Shown here piece by piece: positions 55,658-64,000 of a DNA stretch of 64,000 bases. The stretch's first letter is position 1; each line of letters begins with the position of its first letter. A program made the translations under genes and the position numbers. The stretch is from contig JAKLGV010000006.1 in assembly GCA_022710585.1 (NCBI GenBank), positions 51,949 to 115,948 of the forward strand, written 5' to 3'. The stretch is from Deltaproteobacteria bacterium. GTDB lineage: Bacteria; Desulfobacterota; Syntrophia; Syntrophales; Smithellaceae. The notes beneath the pieces were generated by a model, which was given only the letters and a program-made list of their open reading frames with translations, ran no database searches and was not told where the DNA came from.

Positions 55658-56929
55658 TTACCTCTCTTTGATAATTTTTATGATCGATTCCGGCAGACGA
55701 TCCAGAGGGATGGCCTGCTGGTCTTTTGTTTGCATATTTCTTAACAGCGCCTGCTGCTCTTCAATCTCTTTGTCGCCGAAAATCAGCGTAAACGAAGCGT
55801 TTAATTTATCGGCCCGCTTGAGCTGGGATTTTAGACTTTTATCCGCGTAATCCATTTCCGCCGACAGGCCTTGCGCCCTCAGTTGATTGGTCAGGCCGAA
55901 AGCGATTTTCTGAGCTTTTGAGCCGAGCGCGGCGACAAACAGATCGGTTTTGAATATATTGGTTCCGTCATCCGGCAGGCAGGAGACCAGCCGTTCGAAC
56001 CCCACGGCGAATCCGATGCCGGGTACGGCCGGGCCGCCAAGATCACTGACCAGACCGTTGTAGCGGCCGCCGCCGGCAACGGCATTTTGTGCTCCCAGTG
56101 TGCTGGCTTTGACTTCAAAGGCCGTTCTCGTATAGTAATCCAGGCCGCGCACCATGCGGGAATTGACGGCGAAAGTTATGTTCAGATCATCCAGAAATGA
56201 TTTGACCTGGGTGAAATGATCATGGCAGTCGGCGCACAGGAAATCAAGGATGGCGGGCGCCCGGGCAATGGTTGCCGCGCACGTTTCCACCTTGCAGTCA
56301 AAAACACGCAGGGGATTGGTGTGGATGCGCCGCTGGCAGTCAGGACAGAGGTTTGCTTCGCTGCCTTTTAAGAAATCGATAACGGCCTTGGAAAAAGACG
56401 GGCGGCAGGCCGGGCAGCCCAACGAATTGATTTCCAGAACAAGATTCTGTAATCCGCAGCCGGTCAGAAAGTGCATCAACATAAAAATGATTTCGGCGTC
56501 GGCCTGCGGTTTTTCTTCACCGAACAGTTCCACGTCAATCTGATTAAACTGGCGGAAACGGCCTTTCTGCGGCCTTTCACGGCGGAACATGGGGCCGATG
56601 GTAAAAAGCTTGGTAATCGGTTCGGCGGCATGCATATTGTGTTCGATATAAGCGCGAATGACCGAAGCGGTGGCCTCCGGACGCAGGGTGATCAGTTCCT
56701 GGTCGCGGTCGGCAAAGGTGTACATTTCTTTTTCGACAATATCGGTTGTTTCTCCGATACTGCGCTTGAAAAGATCTGTTTTTTCGATCAGGGGAACGCG
56801 GATTTCCCGGAAACCGAAAGAATCGAAGATGCGGCGCGCAATGGATTCAATCTTCCGGAAGAGAAGGGCATCCTGGGGTAAAATGTCTTTAAATCCCCGA
56901 ATTGCTGTGATTTTTTCCATACTTTCCAT
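55658..56929 (-). CDS. hisS: histidyl-tRNA synthetase
   Basis: The 423-residue class II enzyme has motif 1 (RRIFDSFGFREIRVPLIE), motif 2 (FRRERPQKGRFRQFNQID), the HisA motif GLDYYTRTAFE and motif 3 (GIGFAVGFERL). Four extra Cys pairs (CPACRPSF, CPDCQRR, CETC-like, CADCHDH) in the insertion domain are compatible with a zinc site. Met4 is an alternative start. It forms a two-gene leftward unit with aspS. Confidence 0.96.
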   Translation of the reverse strand: MESMEKITAIRGFKDILPQDALLFRKIESIARRIFDSFGFREIRVPLIEKTDLFKRSIGETTDIVEKEMYTFADRDQELITLRPEATASVIRAYIEHNMHAAEPITKLFTIGPMFRRERPQKGRFRQFNQIDVELFGEEKPQADAEIIFMLMHFLTGCGLQNLVLEINSLGCPACRPSFSKAVIDFLKGSEANLCPDCQRRIHTNPLRVFDCKVETCAATIARAPAILDFLCADCHDHFTQVKSFLDDLNITFAVNSRMVRGLDYYTRTAFEVKASTLGAQNAVAGGGRYNGLVSDLGGPAVPGIGFAVGFERLVSCLPDDGTNIFKTDLFVAALGSKAQKIAFGLTNQLRAQGLSAEMDYADKSLKSQLKRADKLNASFTLIFGDKEIEEQQALLRNMQTKDQQAIPLDRLPESIIKIIKER

Positions 56930-57022
56930 CCACCAAAATAACGTGGACTTCTAGCATATTCAATGCTGATTGGCAATGGAAAAAAAGCCGGGTCAGGGAT
57001 GAAGGGCGTTAATGATATTTTG

Positions 57023-57460
57023 TTATTGCGGGACTTCGTTCATCATCAGCCAGTAGAATCCCAGCTCCCTCACCATTTCAGTAAAGAGGGTGAAATCAAC
57101 AGGTTTTCGCAGGTAGCTGTTGCATCCCAGATTATAGCAACTCAGAAGATCTGCCGGTTCCCTGGATGAGGTCAGGATGACGACAGGGATCAGTTTTGTT
57201 CGTCCATCGGTGCGCAGCTGTTTCAGGACATCAATGCCGTCAATTTTAGGTATTTTCAAATCAAGCAGAATCAGGATAGGTAAATTTGTTTTTTTACCGT
57301 CGGCCATGCCATCCGGACCAAAGAAATAATCCAGTGCCGCCTGGCCGTCTGACCGGACGACGATTTCATTCAAAATATTGTTTTTCTTGAAGGCGCGCAG
57401 TGTCAGTTCAACGTCGTCAGGGTTATCCTCAATGAGCATGATTTTTTTATCTTGAGTCAT
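57023..57460 (-). CDS. single-domain response regulator (Rcp1-like)
   Basis: With the ATG at 57460, six bases after GGAG, the protein is 145 residues; the longer in-frame extension would overlap the kinase. It is a receiver domain with acidic IEDNPDD, the phospho-acceptor aspartate in LLDLKIPKIDG, the switch threonine in VILTSS and lysine in YLRKPVD, and no output domain. It is encoded immediately after the 14-PAS kinase (13-base gap), so the two are a probable pair. Confidence 0.93.
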   Translation of the reverse strand: MTQDKKIMLIEDNPDDVELTLRAFKKNNILNEIVVRSDGQAALDYFFGPDGMADGKKTNLPILILLDLKIPKIDGIDVLKQLRTDGRTKLIPVVILTSSREPADLLSCYNLGCNSYLRKPVDFTLFTEMVRELGFYWLMMNEVPQ

Positions 57461-57473
57461 AACAGTCTCCACA

Positions 57474-60400
57474 TTAACTGTGCAGTGTGAAATAGATGGT
57501 TGTGCCTTGACCGGGATGCGATTCCGCCCAGACATGGCCTTCATGGCGGCCGATAATCCGGTTGACGATCGCCAGCCCGATGCCCGTACCGGGGAATTCG
57601 TCTACGGAATGAAATCGCTGAAACGGTGCAAACATTTTTTTTGAACGCTCCATGTCAAATCCGGCGCCGTTGTCGCGAACAAAATAAACCTTCTGATCGT
57701 TTCTGACGGTTGCGCCGACTTCTATCTCAGTTTTTTCCTTTTTTCCAGTAAATTTCCAGGCGTTGCCCAGAATATTTTCGAGCATGACCCGCATTAATCT
57801 CGGGTCAGCCGAATCGGTTAAATTGTCGGCTATCGTGATGTCAGCGATTCGATCAGGCTGGGAATTGATCAGCTCGTCGCAAATGGATCTCGCGATGACG
57901 GAAAGATTCACGGGTAGCATGTCCATTTCCGAACGCGAGATTCTGGATAGTTTGAGCATGTCCTCAATCAGGCTCCCCATATTGTTGGTGGCGCGCTTTA
58001 TTCTCGACAGATAAGACTTGCCCTGGTCGTCGAGTTTGTTTTCATACTCTTCCAGAAGCGCCTGGCCAAAACCGTCAATGGTCCTCAGCGGCGCCCGCAA
58101 ATCGTGGGACACTGAATAGGAAAACGCCTCCAGTTCTGCGGTACGCTCCTTGACCTTTTCTTCGAGCGTCTCATTGAGCTGCAATATTTCTTCTTCATGC
58201 TTTTTGCGTTCGGTAATGTCGGAAATATAGCCATGGGAAAGGATGTTGCCGTCCGGCAGCTTCTCCGGCGTGGCGTGCCCGAAATACCATTTCACAGGCT
58301 GGCCGGGAAGCTGAACACGGAATTCCAACTCCCACATGTTCCTTTTTTTCCAAGATTCCTTGAAAGATTGAAAGAGTCTTTCCAGATCGTCTTTGTAAAT
58401 AACGCCGGTTACGGGCCCCATGTCCTCGCGGACATCCTCGGGGGAACAGCCGAACAGGTTATGGATGGATTCGGTCGCAAAAGGGAAACAGTATGTTCCG
58501 TCCCGCCGTCCCAGAAACTGATAAATCAATCCGGGAACGTGGGCAGACAGTTTTCTGAATCGCTCATCGCGCTCCCGCAACGCCTCTTCCGACTTCCTGT
58601 TTTCCGTAATATCCATCACCGAAACAATACCGGCAGGCCCTCCGCCAATGGTGATGGTTGCCCCTGAAAGATCCACCCATTTGAGCGAGCCGTCTTTGGC
58701 GATAACTCTCAGCGTGTAGCGGCTGGTTCCCGATTCACCTTTCTGGCGCTTCATGCCCTGATCCAGCACCGTCTGCCGGTCGTCGGAGTGTACAAGGTCC
58801 CAGAAATTCATGCTCAGGAGCTCCTCATTGCTGTAGCCGGAAATTGTCGAGGCGGCGGGATTTGCATAGATCCATTTGTTGTTTTGATAAAGCATAACGG
58901 CTGTTGGCGTGGATTCCGTGAGAATACGGAATTTTTCCTCGCTTTCGCGAATGATCTGCTCCGCCTTCTTACGTTCGGTAATATCGCGGAGATTGATGAT
59001 GATGCCTTCTATGATATCGTTATGAACCAGACTACTGGCGGAAACATCAAAGGTGCGTATCCCGCCATCGCTGTGGCGAATTCTGATTTCACCATGTTGT
59101 GTGGGCGCGTTTATATGGCTGCGCAGGGTATTGAAAGCCGTGGCGACAATCTCGAAATCATCGGGATGAAGATTTTGAAATACGTTCTGACCGATTCTTT
59201 CTTCGGGGCTCAGTCCCATAATCGTGGTGACCGCCGGATTTTCATAGATAATTTTTCCCTCCGGATCAATCAGGACAATGATATCGGAGGATTGCTCGGA
59301 AAGAGCCCGGAAGAGCTGTTCTTCTTTGCGCAGGGCATCTTCCATTTTTTTTCGCTCGCTGATATTGATTCCCATGCCGATCACATACGTTTTCCCTTCA
59401 TAGATCAGCTTGTTTCCAGAAAGCAGATAAAGGGTGCGGGAACCGTCTTTTGAAACAACGGTCATTTCTGATATGACCTTACCTTCACTAAAAACTTTTT
59501 CAATGGAGTTGATGAGAACATCGCGCTCTGATTCCGGGACTAAATCAAAAGGCGTCATATGAAGGAGTTCTTCGTCGGAATAACCGGCAGCAACGGAAAA
59601 GTCTCTATTCCATCGGTAGAAACGGGCTTGTTCGATATCGAACATATAGAAAGGTACGGGCAGCGTATCTAAAACCGTATGACTGAAATCATATTCTTTC
59701 AGGGCAGCTTCTTCCGCCAGCTTGCGCTCGTTGATGTTCAAAATAATTCCGTCAAAGACGACTCTGTCTTCCAGGCGGGTGGGTATGGACTGTCCCTGAA
59801 TCCAGAACATTTTTCCGGATTTGGTAAAAACACGGCCTTCATAATTCCAGCGGGATAAAGTATCCACCGCATCCTTGATGGAGACGAGAAATCGTTCCTT
59901 GTCTTCGTCATGAATGCGGTTATAAAATTCGGAAAAGACGATATTCAAATCTTCGACTTCTGTTTTAGACATGATTTCCGCGAATTCATTTAAAGGTTCA
60001 CTGAGATAATTTACCCCGTATTCACCGTTGTCGGTCGCGTAAAACTGGAAAATAATACCGGGCAGGTTTTCGGTGATACCCCGCAGGCGCTCTTCATTTT
60101 CCCGCAGCGCTTTTTCCGCGATCTTTCGCTCGGTGATGTCATAAGTCTGGGCGAGGATACAGGCTTTTCCCGCAATATTCAACAGAGAGGCTGAAGTCAG
60201 CCCGATGTGAATGTCGCCCTGCTTGTCGCGAAAATGCAGTTCGAAATTATTAAGAAGTCCATTTTCCTGAAGTTCTTTTAAAAACGCCTTGGTTTCGGAA
60301 CGGTCAACCCACAGGTGGATGTCTGTCGTTGTGTGACCGATGACTTCTTCTTTCGTGTATCCAAGGATATTGAGATAAATATCGTTGACGTCAAGATAGA

Positions 60401-63400
60401 GTCCATCGTCAAGCGTCGATATGCTGATGGCCGTGGGGCTGGACTTGAACGCCAATGCAAATTTTTCCTCGGACGTACGCAGAGAAGCTTCCGCTTCCTT
60501 GCGCTCCGTGATATTGTGAAGATTTACAATCACCCCCTCAATCACATCACGATTCACCAGACTACTGGCCGCGATCTCAAAAATGCGGTATTTGCCGTCC
60601 GCGTGGAGAACACGCACTTCAAACCGCTGTGTGGGAGCGTTGATGTTATGAATCAACTTGTTAAAAGCTTCGGATACGGTGTTCAGGTCATCGGGATGAA
60701 CGGATGCAAAGGCATAGTTACCGATTCTTTCCTGAGGGTTATAGCCTAAAATATCCTGAATGGCGGGATTTTCGTACAGGACCTTGCCGTTGCTGTCGAG
60801 CAGAAGAATGATATCCGATGACTGCTCGGCAAGCGCCCGAAAGCGGCGCTGCTCGGCTTGCAGTTTTTCTTCGGCCTGTTTTCTTTCGCTGATGTCATGA
60901 AAACTTTCCAGAAGGTACTCTTCTCCGGCGAGGTTTACAGGTACGACCGTTTTTGATATTGGGAGTCTGCTTCCGTCCGCCTGCAGAAGAAGGCGTTCAG
61001 AGCGGTCCACCGTCTGGTTCAAATCGCAAATGGGACATGATTTTTCTTCCGAAGGACAGATATACTTATGACAGACTTTTCCAATCACTTCATCTTTTGT
61101 CCGGCCGATCATCTTCAGCCCTGATTCATTGATGTCGGAGATCCGGCGCGTTTTCGCGTTAATCAGCATAATGCCCGAGGGATCATTGTTAAAGATGGCG
61201 GTTAGACGGAGGTCCTTTTCCAGTAGTGCTTCTTCCGCTTGCCGGCGTTCGGTGATATCAATACCGATGCCCAGAATATGGGTCTTTCCTTCCATCGAGA
61301 GCTTAACGCCGGTGAAGAGCATGGGGATGCTATGCCCGTCCTTGGCAATCAGATGGGCTTCCGCTGACGCATGACCTGTGGTTAACGCTTCATCAATGGC
61401 ATTCTGGATAGCATAGGTATCCGGTTCTATGCCTCCGAACCAGTCCAGAATATGCCTTCCTTTTAGTTCAGTGGATGAGTAACCGGTCACATATTCATGA
61501 CGGGTGTTCCAGCGGATGAGACGGCCGTTTTCATCATAGAGATAAAGAATACCGGGAATGCTGTCGACAATGGCTTCGTTGAATAAGCTGGATTTGATGA
61601 GTTCGTCTTCGACTTTTTTACGATCGGTGATGTCAACCAGAATGCACTGATAGCCCGCCGAATTATCCTGCGGATCAACCCGGCTGACATAGATGATGGC
61701 ATCGTAGAGTTCTCCGTTTTTGCGCCGGAGACGCACATCGGAAACCCCTACGCCCTGCTGCTTCGATTCCCGGTAAACGGCTTTTCCAACCCGTTCAAAC
61801 TCATCGTCATCCGCATAGCCGATGCGGATGGATTGACCGATCAGCTCATCCGACGAGTAGCCCGTAATCTCACAAAGGGCCGGATTGACCCTGCTAAATT
61901 TCCGGTCCCTGACCATAAAAACGCCCAAAGGAGAATTTTCAAACAGGTTGCGGAACATCAACTCGCTTTTTCTTAAATTGTCCTCAATTCTCTTGCGTTC
62001 TGTGACATCGCGGATAATGCCTCGGAATCCGGTGATTTTGCCACTGTCGTCCTGCAACAGCGAGACGGAGGACTCAACATCTATTTTTCTGCCGTCTTTG
62101 CTGAGGATCTGCCAATCCCTGTGCAGAACAGGTTTCCTTGATGTGAAAAGTTCATGGAAAATATTAAAAACCTTCCTGGCTTCGCCGGCGTCCATATACT
62201 TCGTGTAGTTCATGCCGATTAATTCTTCCGGAGCGAAACCCTGCGCACGCCAGATGGCGCCGTTGACGTAAGTATAATTGCCGAGGAGGTCGACTTCATA
62301 ATAGCCCTCCTGGATATTATCCATAATGCTGCGATGTTTTTCCTCGCTCTGAATCAGGCAGGTCTCTGTGCTCTTGCGCTTGGTAATATCCCTGATAATG
62401 TGCACGATGCCGGACAGCTCATGATGCTCATCATATATCGGATTCACGATGACGTGTAGCCACCGGTCATCAATTTTCAGTTCCGTCTCTTCGCTTTGCG
62501 CCATCTGTTTCATTTTCAGCGTCGGACAATCCGGAATCGGGTGATGTGTTCCGTGAACGATTTCCCAGCAGTGTTTGCCCTTCAGATCCTCGTGAGATAC
62601 GCCGAACATGGTCACCATGGCGGCATTGCAGCGAATAATGCGCTGTTCGGAATCCAGCAGACAGATGGCGTCCGTTACACTGTCGAATGTTGCCTGCCAC
62701 TCACGCGCGGCTTTCACCGATATCTCCTGAGCCAACCGGCTGTTCGTAATATCGCGGGCAATGCCGCTGAAGCCCACGGGCTTGCCGGATGAATCTTTAA
62801 TCAGGGATATTGAACCCTCGATATATCGTTTGGCACCGTCTTTTCTGATGATCTGTCGGGCAAATTCCCGGACGGGGATTCCTGTTTTATAAACTTTGTT
62901 ATACGCTTGAACAACGCTGGCCGCCTCGGTTTCATCCAGAATTTTCTGGCTGTTGGTGCCGATTAATTCTTCCTGATGATCATATCCCAGAATGGAACAC
63001 GCCGAATCATTAAGCAGGGTAAAATTGCCTTTGAGATCGGTTTCAAAATAAGCTTCCTGCATGGTGGTAACAATGTTTCGATATTTTTCTTCGCTGAGGC
63101 TCAGAGATTCCTGCAACCGTTTGCTGTCTGTGTCATCAAACGCGATGACCTGGAATCCGACGGGTTTATGCGCGGCGTTTTTGATTAATGTGATGGCTGT
63201 ATTAAGGCATTTCTGTGAGCCGTCTTTAATATGAATGCGGAAATGAAAGTTTTGCAGCGGCGTATCGGTCAGATATACATTATGGAAGGCTTCAAAGACT
63301 TTTTTGCTGTCCTCCGAAGCGGTAAACCGGCGGCTGTTCGTGCCGATTAAATCTTTTTTCTTATATCCGATAAAACGGCAGGCGGAATCATTTAAATAGA

Positions 63401-63674
63401 GAAACCTGCCTTTGAGATCTATTTCATAATAGCCCGCCAGCATATTCTCAACAACGGCATTTTTTTTCGAAGGTATTTTTCCCGGTAAAGCTTTTCTGCC
63501 GGACGCCCCGGCGGCTCGTCTGACGGGAGACTTTTTGCCCGCGCTTGCGGTCCTGACGCTCTTTGAGGTTTTCTTTTTTACAGACGCTGAAGAATTTTTC
63601 GTGGGCACGGGTTTCTTTTTTTTCTTCTCAGTAGAATTTTTGCTTTTTGCGGTCTTTGTGTTTTTCTTTTCCAT
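57474..63674 (-). CDS. giant cytoplasmic multi-PAS sensor histidine kinase
   Basis: The 2066-residue protein has a Lys/Ser/Thr-rich basic tail at residues 1-75, about 14 PAS/PAC sensor domains (each ending in a variant of D-I-T-E-R-K) from about 75 to 1815, a coiled coil, a HisKA domain with the phospho-acceptor His1857 in VSHDLRAP, and a HATPase domain with N-box ENILGNAWKF, G1 DNGAGFDM and G2 GTGIGLAI. No membrane segment is visible, so it senses inside the cell. PAS 3 and 7 carry extra cysteines. A receiver gene follows 13 bases downstream. Confidence 0.93.
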   Translation of the reverse strand: MEKKNTKTAKSKNSTEKKKKKPVPTKNSSASVKKKTSKSVRTASAGKKSPVRRAAGASGRKALPGKIPSKKNAVVENMLAGYYEIDLKGRFLYLNDSACRFIGYKKKDLIGTNSRRFTASEDSKKVFEAFHNVYLTDTPLQNFHFRIHIKDGSQKCLNTAITLIKNAAHKPVGFQVIAFDDTDSKRLQESLSLSEEKYRNIVTTMQEAYFETDLKGNFTLLNDSACSILGYDHQEELIGTNSQKILDETEAASVVQAYNKVYKTGIPVREFARQIIRKDGAKRYIEGSISLIKDSSGKPVGFSGIARDITNSRLAQEISVKAAREWQATFDSVTDAICLLDSEQRIIRCNAAMVTMFGVSHEDLKGKHCWEIVHGTHHPIPDCPTLKMKQMAQSEETELKIDDRWLHVIVNPIYDEHHELSGIVHIIRDITKRKSTETCLIQSEEKHRSIMDNIQEGYYEVDLLGNYTYVNGAIWRAQGFAPEELIGMNYTKYMDAGEARKVFNIFHELFTSRKPVLHRDWQILSKDGRKIDVESSVSLLQDDSGKITGFRGIIRDVTERKRIEDNLRKSELMFRNLFENSPLGVFMVRDRKFSRVNPALCEITGYSSDELIGQSIRIGYADDDEFERVGKAVYRESKQQGVGVSDVRLRRKNGELYDAIIYVSRVDPQDNSAGYQCILVDITDRKKVEDELIKSSLFNEAIVDSIPGILYLYDENGRLIRWNTRHEYVTGYSSTELKGRHILDWFGGIEPDTYAIQNAIDEALTTGHASAEAHLIAKDGHSIPMLFTGVKLSMEGKTHILGIGIDITERRQAEEALLEKDLRLTAIFNNDPSGIMLINAKTRRISDINESGLKMIGRTKDEVIGKVCHKYICPSEEKSCPICDLNQTVDRSERLLLQADGSRLPISKTVVPVNLAGEEYLLESFHDISERKQAEEKLQAEQRRFRALAEQSSDIILLLDSNGKVLYENPAIQDILGYNPQERIGNYAFASVHPDDLNTVSEAFNKLIHNINAPTQRFEVRVLHADGKYRIFEIAASSLVNRDVIEGVIVNLHNITERKEAEASLRTSEEKFALAFKSSPTAISISTLDDGLYLDVNDIYLNILGYTKEEVIGHTTTDIHLWVDRSETKAFLKELQENGLLNNFELHFRDKQGDIHIGLTSASLLNIAGKACILAQTYDITERKIAEKALRENEERLRGITENLPGIIFQFYATDNGEYGVNYLSEPLNEFAEIMSKTEVEDLNIVFSEFYNRIHDEDKERFLVSIKDAVDTLSRWNYEGRVFTKSGKMFWIQGQSIPTRLEDRVVFDGIILNINERKLAEEAALKEYDFSHTVLDTLPVPFYMFDIEQARFYRWNRDFSVAAGYSDEELLHMTPFDLVPESERDVLINSIEKVFSEGKVISEMTVVSKDGSRTLYLLSGNKLIYEGKTYVIGMGINISERKKMEDALRKEEQLFRALSEQSSDIIVLIDPEGKIIYENPAVTTIMGLSPEERIGQNVFQNLHPDDFEIVATAFNTLRSHINAPTQHGEIRIRHSDGGIRTFDVSASSLVHNDIIEGIIINLRDITERKKAEQIIRESEEKFRILTESTPTAVMLYQNNKWIYANPAASTISGYSNEELLSMNFWDLVHSDDRQTVLDQGMKRQKGESGTSRYTLRVIAKDGSLKWVDLSGATITIGGGPAGIVSVMDITENRKSEEALRERDERFRKLSAHVPGLIYQFLGRRDGTYCFPFATESIHNLFGCSPEDVREDMGPVTGVIYKDDLERLFQSFKESWKKRNMWELEFRVQLPGQPVKWYFGHATPEKLPDGNILSHGYISDITERKKHEEEILQLNETLEEKVKERTAELEAFSYSVSHDLRAPLRTIDGFGQALLEEYENKLDDQGKSYLSRIKRATNNMGSLIEDMLKLSRISRSEMDMLPVNLSVIARSICDELINSQPDRIADITIADNLTDSADPRLMRVMLENILGNAWKFTGKKEKTEIEVGATVRNDQKVYFVRDNGAGFDMERSKKMFAPFQRFHSVDEFPGTGIGLAIVNRIIGRHEGHVWAESHPGQGTTIYFTLHS

Positions 63675-63741
63675 AGATGAACGATCCTGTTCAATCAGTT
63701 AACGGTTTGTGTTTTATTGGCTGAAAACTTGAAATTATTTT

Positions 63742-63776
63742 AAGATCAGCCCTGCCAGGGATGAAACCCTGATCTT
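63742..63776. promoter_or_regulatory. overlapping inverted repeats in the kinase leader
   Basis: AAGATCAG at 63742-63749 pairs with CTGATCTT at 63769-63776 (8 bp). Inside, CAGGG at 63756-63760 pairs with CCCTG at 63767-63771, which overlaps the outer arm by three bases, so the two stems cannot both form in full. It lies 68-102 bases upstream of the kinase start. Confidence 0.4.
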
Positions 63777-63878
63777 TTCTCTGGCATTGATAGCGAATGG
63801 AATTCATAAATAGTTAATTTATTTGGGGTTAATTATATCCCTTAAAAATATAATGTCAACTGGTTTTGTTTTGCCGAA

Positions 63879-63949
63879 TTGCCTCAAATAAAATGTTACC
63901 GAAGGGTTGCATAAAAGGGATACGTTGCCTCATAAACCGATGTTACCGA
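63879..63949. repeat. pair of imperfect direct repeats near the window end
   Basis: The units at 63879-63902 (24 bases) and 63925-63949 (25 bases) both start with TTGCCTCA and end with ATGTTACCGA, with a short differing centre. A partial third copy (TTGCATAAA) lies between them. They lie 30-100 bases upstream of the next rightward gene, where repeated sites for a regulator could act. Confidence 0.5.
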
Positions 63950-63977
63950 GAAAAGATTCGGAAACGGAGGTTTAGCG

Positions 63978-64000
63978 ATGAGTCCCAAATCCAAGGAAGA
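63978..64000 (+). CDS. start of an unidentified gene (cut by the window end)
   Basis: An ATG at 63978 preceded by CGGAGG (about eight bases upstream) opens a frame reading MSPKSKE before the window ends. Only seven codons are visible, so nothing can be said of the product beyond a polar, basic start. Confidence 0.5.

Larger units (their letters stand above)
63675..63977. other. intergenic region upstream of the multi-PAS kinase
   Basis: This 303-base stretch has no gene I can support. It contains an inverted-repeat cluster (63742-63776) with overlapping pairing options in the kinase leader, and a pair of 24-25-base direct repeats (63879-63902 and 63925-63949) before the next rightward gene. 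Confidence 0.6.

Overview
This window reads as a housekeeping-rich chromosomal segment of a Gram-negative anaerobe, most likely a deltaproteobacterium (Desulfobacterota) of the Syntrophus/Smithella type. That placement is inference from gene content: outer-membrane lipopolysaccharide genes (kdsA, kdsC, lptC, lptA, lptB), the proteobacterial rpoN-hpf-ptsN-rapZ cluster, pqiABC, ferredoxin-linked enzymes (a four-subunit 2-oxoacid:ferredoxin oxidoreductase, a ferredoxin:thioredoxin reductase catalytic chain, an anaerobic NrdG-type activase), a split B12-dependent methylmalonyl-CoA mutase with its epimerase, and a giant cytoplasmic multi-PAS kinase. I saw no tRNA, rRNA, CRISPR array, prophage, insertion sequence or clear pseudogene.

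Layout. 1-4.6 kb: tail of an NrdG-like activase, then leftward hemW, lepA, adk and a FmdB-type zinc-ribbon protein; a palindromic intergenic repeat lies just after lepA. 4.6-10.6 kb: a leftward BepA-like protease, then the rightward run cmk-rpsA-sppA-ihf-like-crotonase. 10.6-14.7 kb, leftward: a small orphan sigma region-4 protein, an FTR catalytic chain with a glutaredoxin, a nitroreductase, and an rpiB-methyltransferase-Nudix run whose Nudix protein carries an RsbRD_N-like tail. 14.8-24.8 kb, rightward: xerD, a periplasmic TPR protein, kdsA, kdsC, lptC, lptA, lptB, rpoN, hpf, ptsN, rapZ. 24.9-34.2 kb: a leftward M23 peptidase, then rightward coaBC, family-4 uracil-DNA glycosylase, NfeD protease, slipin, a small membrane protein, an aminotransferase and a TMTC-like membrane/TPR protein.

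34.2-35.1 kb is a short AT-rich islet with one orphan secreted protein. 35.1-41.3 kb, leftward: a small unknown gene, ligA, acyP, pqiA, pqiB, pqiC. 41.3-48 kb: phosphoesterase, HIT protein, LapA-like protein, Mut7-C RNase, then leftward mogA and an unusual EF-G2-type GTPase, then a rightward UvrD-like helicase. 48-53.9 kb: korDABC leftward and mcmA1-mcmA2-mce rightward, sharing a divergent intergenic region; their reactions meet at succinyl-CoA, so this looks like a propionate/succinyl-CoA carbon module. 53.9-57 kb: aspS and hisS. 57-63.7 kb: a 2066-residue, 14-PAS histidine kinase followed by its receiver protein. The window ends at the first codons of another gene.

The observations I rate highest are the Cys-rich orphan sigma region-4 protein, the Nudix/RsbRD_N fusion, the EF-G2 paralogue with Asp in place of the switch-II His, the 14-PAS kinase with a histone-H1-like basic tail and metal-ligand-like PAS inserts, and two gene leaders that can form mutually exclusive hairpins.
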